Assembly: GCA_947177465.1 (NCBI GenBank)
Contig: CAMWUP010000068.1
Span: forward strand, 1-8,761
DNA length: 8,761 bases
DNA from: an uncultured Lachnospiraceae bacterium
GTDB taxonomy: Bacteria > Bacillota > Clostridia > Lachnospirales > Lachnospiraceae
Direction: 5' to 3'
Part shown: positions 1 through 7,225 of the stretch, one piece after another
Position numbering within the stretch: position 1 is the stretch's first letter
How the letters are laid out: every line of letters starts with the position of its first letter
Notes under the pieces: model-generated
What the model was told of the DNA's origin: nothing
What the model saw: the letters and a program-made list of their open reading frames with translations, nothing else
Databases searched by the model: none
Translations under genes and position numbers: made by a program

Positions 1-69
1 CACCCCCACCCCCACGATCCTTAGTCTTACCAACACAGACCCCCCACATCGCCTGCACCCGACGACGCA
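1..69. other. Probable low-quality or assembly-edge sequence
   Basis: This stretch is unusually C-rich and carries an in-frame TAG at 22-24. Aligned to the preceding expected repeat unit, 49-72 still matches the 33-bp repeat at about 14 of 24 positions, and half of the mismatches are A read as C. I infer a corrupted continuation of the repeat array rather than genuine unique sequence, so the stop codon should not be trusted. Confidence 0.5.
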
Positions 70-234
70 ATTGACAGCTACGAGCCGGAGGCTGAAGAAG
101 AAATTGACAGCTACGAGCCGGAGGCTGAAGAAGAAATTAGCAGCTATGAGCCGGAAGCCGAAGAAGAATTTGATGGTTATGAGCCGGAGGCTGACGAAGA
201 ATTTGATAGCCATGAGTCAGAGACCGGCGAAGAG
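70..234 (+). repeat. 33-bp in-frame tandem repeat, five units
   Basis: Units lie at 70-102, 103-135, 136-168, 169-201 and 202-234. The first two are identical over all 33 bases, the third and fourth differ mostly at synonymous or conservative sites, and the fifth is strongly diverged. Each encodes 11 residues of the form (I/F)(D/S)xYEPEAEEE, giving an acidic, probably disordered segment. Since the array runs into the poor-quality window edge, the true copy number is not visible. Confidence 0.9.
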
Positions 235-1149
235 CCCTCTGAAGACGAAACGGAAAGCGGCGTTGGCAAGTCTGCAGAGGAATCAGCCGAACCGGAAGAA
301 GAGACCAATGGTAAAACAGAAGCGGCTGGCAGTGGCGTAGAGAAATCGGCAAAGGAGGATACAAAGGAGCCGAATGAAACGGTAAAACATGAGGGCAGTA
401 AGGTCCGCGCCATGTCCCCGGAAGAGAGGCAGCATTTTGGTCATTATCTGCAGAGCAAAGCCACAAAAGAACAGATTGTTTATGCGATTGACAATATCAG
501 TATGGCTGCATATACCGGCAATGTCATCATAACCGGTGAAGAGGGAATGGATACCATGACGCTGGCAAAAAACCTGATCAAAGAGGTGCAGCAGACGGAC
601 AGTAATTTTTCCGGAAAGATAGCGAAAATTTCCGGAGACGCCCTTAACAAAAAGAAAGTAGGAGCGACCTTTAAAAAGCTGGTAAACGGTGCGTTGATTA
701 TACAGAATGCAGGAGCGCTTAAGAAGGAAACTGCCGAGCAGATTAGAAATGCTTTAGAACAGGAGCACAGCGGTATTATCGTAGTTCTGGAGGATTTAAA
801 AAAATCCATGGACAAGCTTTTAAAAAGGAGTCCTGCTCTTTTAGAGTGTTTTAATATCAGAATCGACATAGAAGCACTTGATAACGATTCTTTGGTTGCC
901 ATCGGCAAAAAATATGCCAAGGATAAAGAGTACAGCATAGACGAGCTTGGCGTTCTGGCATTACATACCTGCATTGCAGAGCGGCAGACCAGCGACCATG
1001 CGGTGACGGTTGCAGAGGTCAAGGAAATTATGGAAGGAGCAATCCGTCATGCAAATAGAAAGACGCTGGGGCACTTCTTTGACATTTTGCTGGCAAAGCG
1101 GTATGATGAGGAAGATATGATTATCCTGAGAGAAAAGGATTTCATATAA
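70..1149 (+). CDS. 3' part of a protein with acidic repeats and a degenerate CbxX/SpoVK-like AAA+ domain
   Basis: The frame is open from 25 to the TAA at 1147-1149; only the part from 70 on looks trustworthy. The first in-frame Met is at 412, but the frame upstream is clearly coding, so the true start is outside the window. In order: five 11-residue acidic repeats (70-234), a Glu/Ser-rich linker to ~411, then about 245 residues laid out like the CbxX/CfqX/SpoVK AAA+ family. The Walker A position reads GEEGMDTMT (535-561), so the GK pair is DT. The Walker B position reads GALIIQNAGAL (688-720), with QN instead of DE. The usual SRF arginine finger reads ECF (844-852). The lid-like helices follow. 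I infer a non-hydrolysing pseudo-ATPase module, perhaps the last domain of a longer protein with active copies upstream. Its role is unknown. glgB starts 24 bp downstream and may be co-transcribed. Confidence 0.7.
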   Translation: MDSYEPEAEEEIDSYEPEAEEEISSYEPEAEEEFDGYEPEADEEFDSHESETGEEPSEDETESGVGKSAEESAEPEEETNGKTEAAGSGVEKSAKEDTKEPNETVKHEGSKVRAMSPEERQHFGHYLQSKATKEQIVYAIDNISMAAYTGNVIITGEEGMDTMTLAKNLIKEVQQTDSNFSGKIAKISGDALNKKKVGATFKKLVNGALIIQNAGALKKETAEQIRNALEQEHSGIIVVLEDLKKSMDKLLKRSPALLECFNIRIDIEALDNDSLVAIGKKYAKDKEYSIDELGVLALHTCIAERQTSDHAVTVAEVKEIMEGAIRHANRKTLGHFFDILLAKRYDEEDMIILREKDFI

Positions 1150-1173
1150 TATATTGGTATAGGATGGGGTTTT

Positions 1174-3099
1174 ATGAGTAAGAAGATTCAGGCTGCAGAC
1201 GGGTTGGAAACCGTGGTAATTACAGAGGCGGATCAGTATTTGTTTGCACAGGGCACACATTATGATATTTACAAAAAGCTGGGAGCACATTTTTCGGTAG
1301 AAAATGGTGTGAAAGGCGTTTTCTTTGCTGTGTGGGCGCCAAATGCGGCCTCCGTGCATGTAATAGGAGAGTTTAATGGCTGGAATGAGGATAGCCATCG
1401 GATGACAAAAATCGGACCGGGCGGCATTCACACGCTTTTTGTGCCGGATGTTGAAGAGGGTACCATGTATAAGTTTCTCATTACGACCAGTGAGGGATGG
1501 AAGCTTTATAAGGCGGATCCTTTTGCAAATTATGCAGAGATGCGTCCGGGCAACGCCTCCAAAGTCACTAATCTGCAGGGCTTTGCGTGGGAAGATGAAA
1601 AATGGATGACAGCGAGGGACAGCGGCAGTCTTCTAGAGAAGCCGATTGCCATCTATGAATGTCATATCGGCTCATGGATGAAGCATCCAAATGGCACACC
1701 GGACGGCTTTTACAATTACAGAGAGTTTGCAGACAGGTTGGTAGAATATCTGAAAGAAATGAAGTACACCCATGTAGAACTGATGGGAATTGCGGAGCAT
1801 CCCTTTGACGGTTCCTGGGGTTATCAGGTTACGGGATATTACGCACCTACTTCCCGCTATGGTACGCCGAAGGATTTTATGTATCTGGTAAATCGGCTTC
1901 ATGCTGCAAATGTAGGTGTGATTTTGGACTGGGTGCCTGCACATTTTGCAACAGATGCGCATGGTTTGGGATGCTTTGACGGCAGGTGTATTTTTGAGCA
2001 TCCGGATCCAAGACTGGGTGAGCATCCGGACTGGGGAACCAAGATTTTTAATTACGGTAAAACAGAAGTCAAGAACTTTCTGATTGCTAATGTATTGTTT
2101 TGGCTGAGAGAGTTTCATATTGATGGTATCAGGGTGGATGCCGTTGCCTCCATGCTCTATTTGGATTACGGCAAAAAAGACGGACAGTGGTGTCCTAATA
2201 AATACGGCGGCAACAAGAATCTGGAAGCAATCGAATTTTTTAAGCATCTCAATTCTGTGGTGAGGGGAACTTACCCGGGCTTTATGACAATTGCGGAGGA
2301 ATCTACGGCATGGCCGCAGGTTACCGGTCGGGTAGAGGATGATGGGCTGGGATTTACCTTTAAGTGGAATATGGGCTGGATGCATGATTTTTGCGAATAC
2401 ATGAAGCTGGACCCTTATTTCAGGAAGGATAATCATTATGCCATGACCTTTGCCATGAGCTACAATGAGAGTGAAAATTATATCCTGCCTCTTTCTCATG
2501 ACGAGGTAGTGCATCTGAAGTGCTCCATGGTCAATAAAATGCCGGGGTACCACACGGATAAATACGCCAACCTGCGCGCGGGTTATACTTATATGTTCGG
2601 ACACTCGGGCAAAAAGCTCCTGTTTATGGGACAGGATTTTGGTCAGGAGAGAGAGTGGAGCGAGGAGCGGGAGTTGGACTGGTTTCTGTTGGAGGAGCCA
2701 CTTAACAGCGGATTGAAGGCTTATGTTTCCGAGCTTTTGACAATTTACAGAAAGTATCCCTGTATGTATTCCATAGACAATAGCTGGGAAGGTTTTGGAT
2801 GGCTGAATGCAGACGACAGCGCCAGAAGCACTTATAGCTTTTTCAGAAAGTCCAAAACAGGAAAGAACAACCTGCTTTTTGTGATAAATATGACACCCAT
2901 GAAATGGGAGGACTATCGGCTGGGCGTACCGGTAAAGAAAAAATACCGCTTGCTGTTAAACAGTGATGAAGAGCGTTTTGGCGGAACCGGCTGCAAGCTT
3001 CCGGAGGTATTGGAGGCAGAGGCGGAGCCGGAAAATTATAAGGATTATTCCATTACTTTTGATTTGGGACCTTATATGGCAGCAGTATTTGTATTTTAA
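1174..3099 (+). CDS. glgB: 1,4-alpha-glucan branching enzyme (GH13)
   Basis: Cytoplasmic enzyme of glycogen synthesis: it cuts an alpha-1,4 glucan chain and rejoins it through an alpha-1,6 bond. The 641-residue product is full length for the compact GlgB type. A CBM48-like N-terminal domain spans roughly residues 35-120, including FAVWAPNAASVHVIGEFNGW. The GH13 barrel carries all four signature regions: DWVPAHF (D252-H257), GIRVDAVASM with nucleophile D322, TIAEESTAWP with acid/base E375, and LSHDEV with H442-D443. A C-terminal beta domain follows and ends in GPYMAAVFVF. The ATG at 1174 is preceded by AGGATGGGG. The gene lies 24 bp after the AAA-like gene, and no clear promoter is seen between them. 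No other glycogen gene is in the window, so it is not in a classic glg operon here. Confidence 0.96.
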   Translation: MSKKIQAADGLETVVITEADQYLFAQGTHYDIYKKLGAHFSVENGVKGVFFAVWAPNAASVHVIGEFNGWNEDSHRMTKIGPGGIHTLFVPDVEEGTMYKFLITTSEGWKLYKADPFANYAEMRPGNASKVTNLQGFAWEDEKWMTARDSGSLLEKPIAIYECHIGSWMKHPNGTPDGFYNYREFADRLVEYLKEMKYTHVELMGIAEHPFDGSWGYQVTGYYAPTSRYGTPKDFMYLVNRLHAANVGVILDWVPAHFATDAHGLGCFDGRCIFEHPDPRLGEHPDWGTKIFNYGKTEVKNFLIANVLFWLREFHIDGIRVDAVASMLYLDYGKKDGQWCPNKYGGNKNLEAIEFFKHLNSVVRGTYPGFMTIAEESTAWPQVTGRVEDDGLGFTFKWNMGWMHDFCEYMKLDPYFRKDNHYAMTFAMSYNESENYILPLSHDEVVHLKCSMVNKMPGYHTDKYANLRAGYTYMFGHSGKKLLFMGQDFGQEREWSEERELDWFLLEEPLNSGLKAYVSELLTIYRKYPCMYSIDNSWEGFGWLNADDSARSTYSFFRKSKTGKNNLLFVINMTPMKWEDYRLGVPVKKKYRLLLNSDEERFGGTGCKLPEVLEAEAEPENYKDYSITFDLGPYMAAVFVF

Positions 3100-3103
3100 A
3101 GGT

Positions 3104-3130
3104 TAAGAAAACGGGTAAGCGTGACGAAAT
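3104..3130 (+). promoter_or_regulatory. Possible sigma-28 (SigD/FliA-type) promoter for the flagellar block
   Basis: TAAG (3104-3107), a 15-base spacer and GACGAAAT (3123-3130) match the TAAA-N15-GCCGATAT consensus at 3 of 4 and 6 of 8 positions. The predicted start, near 3137, falls inside the left arm of the glgB terminator, so this transcript would lack most of that arm and could escape termination. Location ahead of late flagellar genes suits sigma-28, but the match is imperfect. Confidence 0.3.
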
Positions 3131-3166
3131 AAAAGATGAGCGTAAGGATACGTTCATCTTTTATTT
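3127..3166 (+). terminator. Intrinsic terminator after glgB
   Basis: A 16-bp stem (3127-3142 with 3151-3166, one G-U pair) closes an 8-base loop, TAAGGATA. The right arm is T-rich and runs on into TTTTGC. It starts 28 bp after the glgB stop, as expected for a Rho-independent terminator. The lower stem is nearly symmetric in A and T. Confidence 0.8.
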
Positions 3167-3202
3167 TGCATTGCCTAAGCTGCAAGAGAGGAATGGGAAA
3201 AT

Positions 3203-6031
3203 ATGCATATTACATTTAACAATACACCCTCTTCAAATGTAGACAAGGTTACAACTGCATATCCGGCTGCTTCTTCTGCTTCAAAGAGGGCGGAGAGCAG
3301 TTATGCATTGGACATTTCTGGAACAGTTACGGAAAACACTGCGTATGGCTTTCATAAAAGCCATGGAGTCCACGGAAGGACGGCGGAGGAAGTGATGCAG
3401 GCAGCAGGGAGCGAGGAGCTTACCCTGTACCGTAATTACATGACAGTAATGTCTCATTCTATGTCCGACGAAGATTTTGCAAAGCTGCAGAAGGAAGGAC
3501 ACAGTCTGACGGATGTGGACATTGAAGAAGCTGTAACCATTTTGGATACCATAAAGGCGGAGATGATAAAGGGCGGCGCCAATGTAGTAGGTTATACTGA
3601 CGACATCGATATGGAAAAGCTGGCAGACATTACAGGCAGTATGGCTTTTGCGGAACAGCTTGTGAAGGCTTTTGCCATGGAGGATGTTCCGGTTACGCAG
3701 GAAAATGTGGAGCAGGCTTTGGAAGCATTCTCCAGAGGAGAAGAACTGACAGAACTGTCAGAAGGCGCCATGAAATATATGGTGACCAATGAAATGGAGC
3801 CGGATATTGACAGTTTATACCTGGCAGAGCATGCGGGTGCGGTGGATGCAAGTCGTCAGGGACAGGGCTATTTTGCCGAGGAAATGCCGGGCTATTATGC
3901 CCAGAAAGCTTCTGCCGCTGACACCGAAAAGCTGCGGGCGCAGGTAGAAAAAATTATAGAGAATGCGGGTTATCCTGTTACAGAGGAAACTTTGGCAGAC
4001 GGTTACTGGCTGATAGAAAAAGGCGTGCCGCTTACGGAGAAAAGCTTCAGCCTCATGGAGGAGTTAAAGGAAGTGGAGCTTCCGGCACAGGCAGAGGAGC
4101 TGCTTGGCGCAATTGCGGGAGCGCTGGCGGAAGGGCGTCCGGCAGGAGAGGCAAATCTGGCAGAGGGAAAGAGTGTTTACCGCAGGGCGGTGGAGTGCTA
4201 TGTTGAATACGAGCATAAATATCAGGCTTCTCTGGAGGCAGAACCGACCGCAGAGGCTGTTAAAGCAAGAAGACAGCTTGAAGAAGTCCGTCTGCACATG
4301 ACGCTTGAGGCAAATGTAAAGCTGTTAAAAAGTGGATTTTCCATAGATACGACTCCCATGGAGGAGTTGATAGATGCGTTAAAGTCGTTGGAACAGAAGC
4401 AGGCGTCAGCGGAGTTTGCAGTGAATCAGCCTGTTGATTTATACAGGGAAACCGTTTCGAAGGCAAAAGAGATTCCGTATCTGCCGGCCGTGACATTAGG
4501 ACGTCTGATTTCTTTGGGAGAGACGCTTAGCATAGATTCCGTATATGAGACAGGAAAAGCGCTGGAGGAGGTATTCCGGCAGGCGGGAGAGGCTTATGAA
4601 ACTATGATGACTGCGCCGAGAGCGGATTTGGGAGACAATATCCAGTCGGCATTCCGCAATGTAGACGAACTGTTGCGGAATATGGGACAGGAGCTGACGG
4701 AGGAAAACCGGAAAGCAGTCAGAAGCTTAAGCTATAACGGACAGGAGCTGACGGAGGAAAATCTTCTTGCCATTAAGGAAGCGGATAAGGTCGTACAGCG
4801 GGTTGTGGAAAAAATGACGCCCGCCGCAGTGCTTGGCATGATAAGGGACGGCGTCAATCCTTTAAAGAGTTCCATGGAAGAGCTTGATGCTTATCTTTCC
4901 GAAAGGGATACTTATGATGAGGAGAGCACAAAGTACAGCAGTTTTCTCTATCATCTGGAGAGCCGCAATGAGATTACGGCGGAGGAAAAGGAATCCTATA
5001 TCGGGATTTACAGACTGCTCAGACAGATTGAAAAATCGGATGGAGCTGCTGTCGGAAAGCTGGTAAGCAGTCAGGCGGAGATAAATTTCGGAAATTTATT
5101 ATCAGCAATCCGCACCGGCAGAATAAAGGGCGTGGATATCTTGGTAGATTCCGGCTTCGGCGGCTTGAGGGAAGCTGTGGAGCAAGGAGCCTCTATTGAT
5201 ATACAGATAGAAACGGCGTTTAATCGTGAGCTTCTGACACAGATTAGAAGCGTGGATAAAGTAGGAGATGAAGTCCTGCAGAATTTAAAGCAGCTGGAAC
5301 AGCCTGTTACCATAGACAATCTGCTGGCGGCAGATGCATTGCAAAAGGATGGCGCAAGTCCTTTTAAGAAGCTGCGGGAAGTCGTGGAAAACAGCAACGT
5401 TTCCGTGGAAACGGAGTGGGACTTTGGAGAGAATATAAGCAATACTGCGGTGGATGAAGCGGCATTTTCGGACAGGGAAAGCCTGCAAAATGCTTACAGT
5501 GAGTTCATCCGTCAAGGAGAGGCAATGGCAAAGGAGCTTACCTTTGCGGAAAGCGCGGACAGTCTGGATGTACGGGCGATGCAGCTTGTATGTAAGCAGC
5601 TTCATCTTCAGGGACTGCGGGCAGTAAAAGAAGAAGAATATGATTTACCGCAATGGATAGACGGTGAGCTGACAGCCGTTCACCTGAAGCTGGTGCATAA
5701 TTCTGAGGAAAGCGGAAGGATTTCCATAGGAGTGGATACGATGGTATTCGGTTATCTTTCAGGAGAATTTTCCGTGAATGACGGGACTGTTTCCGGTTAT
5801 CTCGGCGGAAGCGGCAGGGAAGCGGCAGCACTTCTGGAAAAAGCGGCAGAGCATTTTGGCACAAGGCTCTCAGCGGCAGGCTTTGAAGACAGCAGGATAC
5901 AGGTGGTAGAGGGCAGTATGAGCAGCAGCCGCTCTGTTGAAGGCAGTCAGAGGGAAGAAACAAAAGAGTTGTACAGGATAGCGGGTATGGCGCTGGGCGC
6001 TTTAAAGGAAGCTTTATCCGAGACAGTTTAA
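3203..6031 (+). CDS. Large flagellar-locus protein with helical repeats and a FliK-like C-terminal domain
   Basis: 942 residues, ATG preceded by AGAGG. There is no signal peptide or membrane segment. The N-terminus is Ser/Thr-rich and polar, as in type III flagellar export substrates such as FliK. Residues ~100-800 are mainly predicted helix with recurring weak motifs of the form (P/L)(V/T)T.EN: LTDVD (102), PVTQENV (163), PVTEETL (258), ELTEEN (497 and 515) and PVTIDNL (701). Residues ~815-915 resemble a FliK C-terminal (Flg_hook) domain: AVHLKL, then SGRISIGVDT, an alternating beta pattern, a helix with AAALLEKAAEHFGTRL, and a final strand before a Ser-rich tail. From memory this may be a clostridial family labelled DUF6240; I am not certain. 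It lies 33 bp before flagellin, so a role in hook length control, filament assembly or export is likely but unproven. Confidence 0.75.
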   Translation: MHITFNNTPSSNVDKVTTAYPAASSASKRAESSYALDISGTVTENTAYGFHKSHGVHGRTAEEVMQAAGSEELTLYRNYMTVMSHSMSDEDFAKLQKEGHSLTDVDIEEAVTILDTIKAEMIKGGANVVGYTDDIDMEKLADITGSMAFAEQLVKAFAMEDVPVTQENVEQALEAFSRGEELTELSEGAMKYMVTNEMEPDIDSLYLAEHAGAVDASRQGQGYFAEEMPGYYAQKASAADTEKLRAQVEKIIENAGYPVTEETLADGYWLIEKGVPLTEKSFSLMEELKEVELPAQAEELLGAIAGALAEGRPAGEANLAEGKSVYRRAVECYVEYEHKYQASLEAEPTAEAVKARRQLEEVRLHMTLEANVKLLKSGFSIDTTPMEELIDALKSLEQKQASAEFAVNQPVDLYRETVSKAKEIPYLPAVTLGRLISLGETLSIDSVYETGKALEEVFRQAGEAYETMMTAPRADLGDNIQSAFRNVDELLRNMGQELTEENRKAVRSLSYNGQELTEENLLAIKEADKVVQRVVEKMTPAAVLGMIRDGVNPLKSSMEELDAYLSERDTYDEESTKYSSFLYHLESRNEITAEEKESYIGIYRLLRQIEKSDGAAVGKLVSSQAEINFGNLLSAIRTGRIKGVDILVDSGFGGLREAVEQGASIDIQIETAFNRELLTQIRSVDKVGDEVLQNLKQLEQPVTIDNLLAADALQKDGASPFKKLREVVENSNVSVETEWDFGENISNTAVDEAAFSDRESLQNAYSEFIRQGEAMAKELTFAESADSLDVRAMQLVCKQLHLQGLRAVKEEEYDLPQWIDGELTAVHLKLVHNSEESGRISIGVDTMVFGYLSGEFSVNDGTVSGYLGGSGREAAALLEKAAEHFGTRLSAAGFEDSRIQVVEGSMSSSRSVEGSQREETKELYRIAGMALGALKEALSETV
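4685..4761 (+). repeat. 23-bp direct repeat within the FliK-like gene
   Basis: The same 23 bases occur at 4685-4707 and 4739-4761, a period of 54 bp or 18 codons. Both encode GQELTEEN (residues 495-502 and 513-520). The intervening bases differ, so this is either a small local duplication or a recently homogenised piece of the protein's weak repeat pattern. Confidence 0.85.
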
Positions 6032-6034
6032 AGA

Positions 6035-6050
6035 GCCTGCTGAAGCAGGC
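6035..6050 (+). promoter_or_regulatory. Stem-tetraloop hairpin before flagellin
   Basis: GCCTGC-TGAA-GCAGGC forms a perfect 6-bp stem with a 4-base loop, just after the upstream stop codon and 4 bases before the AGGAG (6055-6059) of the flagellin gene. No T-run follows, so it is not a terminator. It could mark an mRNA processing or stability site, or take part in CsrA-type leader control as known for hag in Bacillus; that link is inference. Confidence 0.55.
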
Positions 6051-6064
6051 AGATAGGAGCAAAT

Positions 6065-7180
6065 ATGAGAATCAATTATAACGTATCAGCAATGATATCA
6101 AACAATGCACTTTCTACTAGCGATAATATGCTGGCGAAATCTTTGGAGCGACTTTCTTCAGGCTTGAAGATAAATCACGCGAAGGATAATCCGGCGGGGC
6201 TTGCTATGGCAAAGAGGATGAATGCCCAGATAGAGGGGCTCTCCAAAGCAAACGAAAATGCAAGCGACGGTATTTCTGTAATTGAGACAGCGGATGGTGC
6301 GCTTTCCGAAATTCATTCCATGCTGCAGAGAATGAATGAGCTTGCAGTGAAAGCCAGTACAGGCTCCATTACGGATGGCGACCGGAGCATGATTCAGGAT
6401 GAAATTACACAGCTTTGTGAAGAGGTGGAGAGAATTTCCCAAAATACGGAGTTTAACAGTCAGAAAATCCTGAATGGTGAATTTGATGTAAAGGCATATA
6501 CGGATGTAGAAGAAGTGGAAGTAAGCCATTGCTCAGATTCGGTTTCTGTAAAGGAATATGCAATTACAGGAGCAACTGTGACTTACGATGCTGATGGAAA
6601 TATTGCTACATTTTCTGCAAACTTTAGCGCTGATTTTCCGGATCCGGCTAACTTGAAAACAGAGGTAAAGGAGAATCTGGTTACCATAAAAGGTGATATG
6701 GGCTTTGAACTGCAGTTAGATTTGAATGGGGTTGCAAAGGCAGGCACGACAAATATCGGAAACATCAACATAGATGTGACAGGAATCGGTCCCATGCGTC
6801 TGCAGGTTGGAGCCAATGAGGGGCAGGTTCTGGAGGTCAGGATTCCGGAAATCAGTCTGCGTAATATGGGTATCAAGGACCTTGATCTTACCACACAGGC
6901 TGGCGGTCGTGAGGCAATTGACAAGATAAGCGAGGCAATAGGCTATATTTCGTCTACACGTAGTAAGCTGGGTGCTTATCAGAATCGTCTGGAGGCAACA
7001 GTAAATAATCTGGATATTACCAGTGAAAATATGACGGCAGCTTATTCCAGAATTATGGATGTGGATATGGCAGAGGAAATGACACAGTATACGACTTATC
7101 AGATACTGGCACAGGCAGGAACATCCATGCTTGCACAGGCAAACGAGAGGCCGTCGCAGGTATTACAGTTATTGCAGTAG
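6065..7180 (+). CDS. hag/fliC: Flagellin
   Basis: Structural subunit of the extracellular flagellar filament, exported by the flagellar type III system. The 371-residue product has the conserved N-terminal D0/D1 region (~1-140: MRINYNVSAMISNN, LERLSSGLKINHAKDNPAGLA, SDGISVIETADGAL) and the conserved C-terminal D1/D0 region (~255-371: YISSTRSKLGAYQNRLEATV, ending in SQVLQLLQ). Between them, about residues 141-255 form a beta-rich variable region, probably surface exposed. In D1, LQRMNELAVKAS keeps the Arg (R89), Glu and Leu of the TLR5-binding stretch known from Salmonella FliC. Two cysteines, C118 and C156, are unusual because most flagellins have few or none. The RBS is AGGAG, 5 bases before the ATG. 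No separate sigma-28 promoter was found directly upstream, so transcription may come from before or within the preceding gene. Confidence 0.97.
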   Translation: MRINYNVSAMISNNALSTSDNMLAKSLERLSSGLKINHAKDNPAGLAMAKRMNAQIEGLSKANENASDGISVIETADGALSEIHSMLQRMNELAVKASTGSITDGDRSMIQDEITQLCEEVERISQNTEFNSQKILNGEFDVKAYTDVEEVEVSHCSDSVSVKEYAITGATVTYDADGNIATFSANFSADFPDPANLKTEVKENLVTIKGDMGFELQLDLNGVAKAGTTNIGNINIDVTGIGPMRLQVGANEGQVLEVRIPEISLRNMGIKDLDLTTQAGGREAIDKISEAIGYISSTRSKLGAYQNRLEATVNNLDITSENMTAAYSRIMDVDMAEEMTQYTTYQILAQAGTSMLAQANERPSQVLQLLQ

Positions 7181-7195
7181 GCAGATACAGCGCGG

Positions 7196-7211
7196 TGCCG
7201 CTTATGCGGCA
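7196..7211 (+). promoter_or_regulatory. Stem-tetraloop hairpin between flagellin and fliS
   Basis: TGCCGC-TTAT-GCGGCA forms a perfect 6-bp stem with a 4-base loop, 15 bases after the flagellin stop and 4 bases before the fliS Shine-Dalgarno GTGAGG (7216-7221). No T-run follows. It matches the hairpin in front of flagellin in size and placement, so the flagellin message is flanked by such structures on both sides. It may stabilise the flagellin 3' end or lower downstream expression. Confidence 0.5.
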
Positions 7212-7225
7212 GAATGTGAGGTAGT

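Noticed and set aside
1145..1150. TATAAT just upstream of glgB as its promoter
   Set aside because: It overlaps the stop codon of the previous gene, the -35 position reads TATCCT, and the implied leader is very short. Co-transcription or an upstream promoter is as likely.
1672..2604. Long minus-strand frame of 310 codons antisense to glgB
   Set aside because: It mirrors a strongly conserved enzyme gene, has no recognisable domain and no convincing start; an antisense shadow.
5898..6060. Sigma-28 promoter directly before flagellin
   Set aside because: I looked for TAAA-N15-GCCGATAA in the end of the preceding gene and the gap; TAAA at 6003-6006 has no matching -10 at correct spacing.
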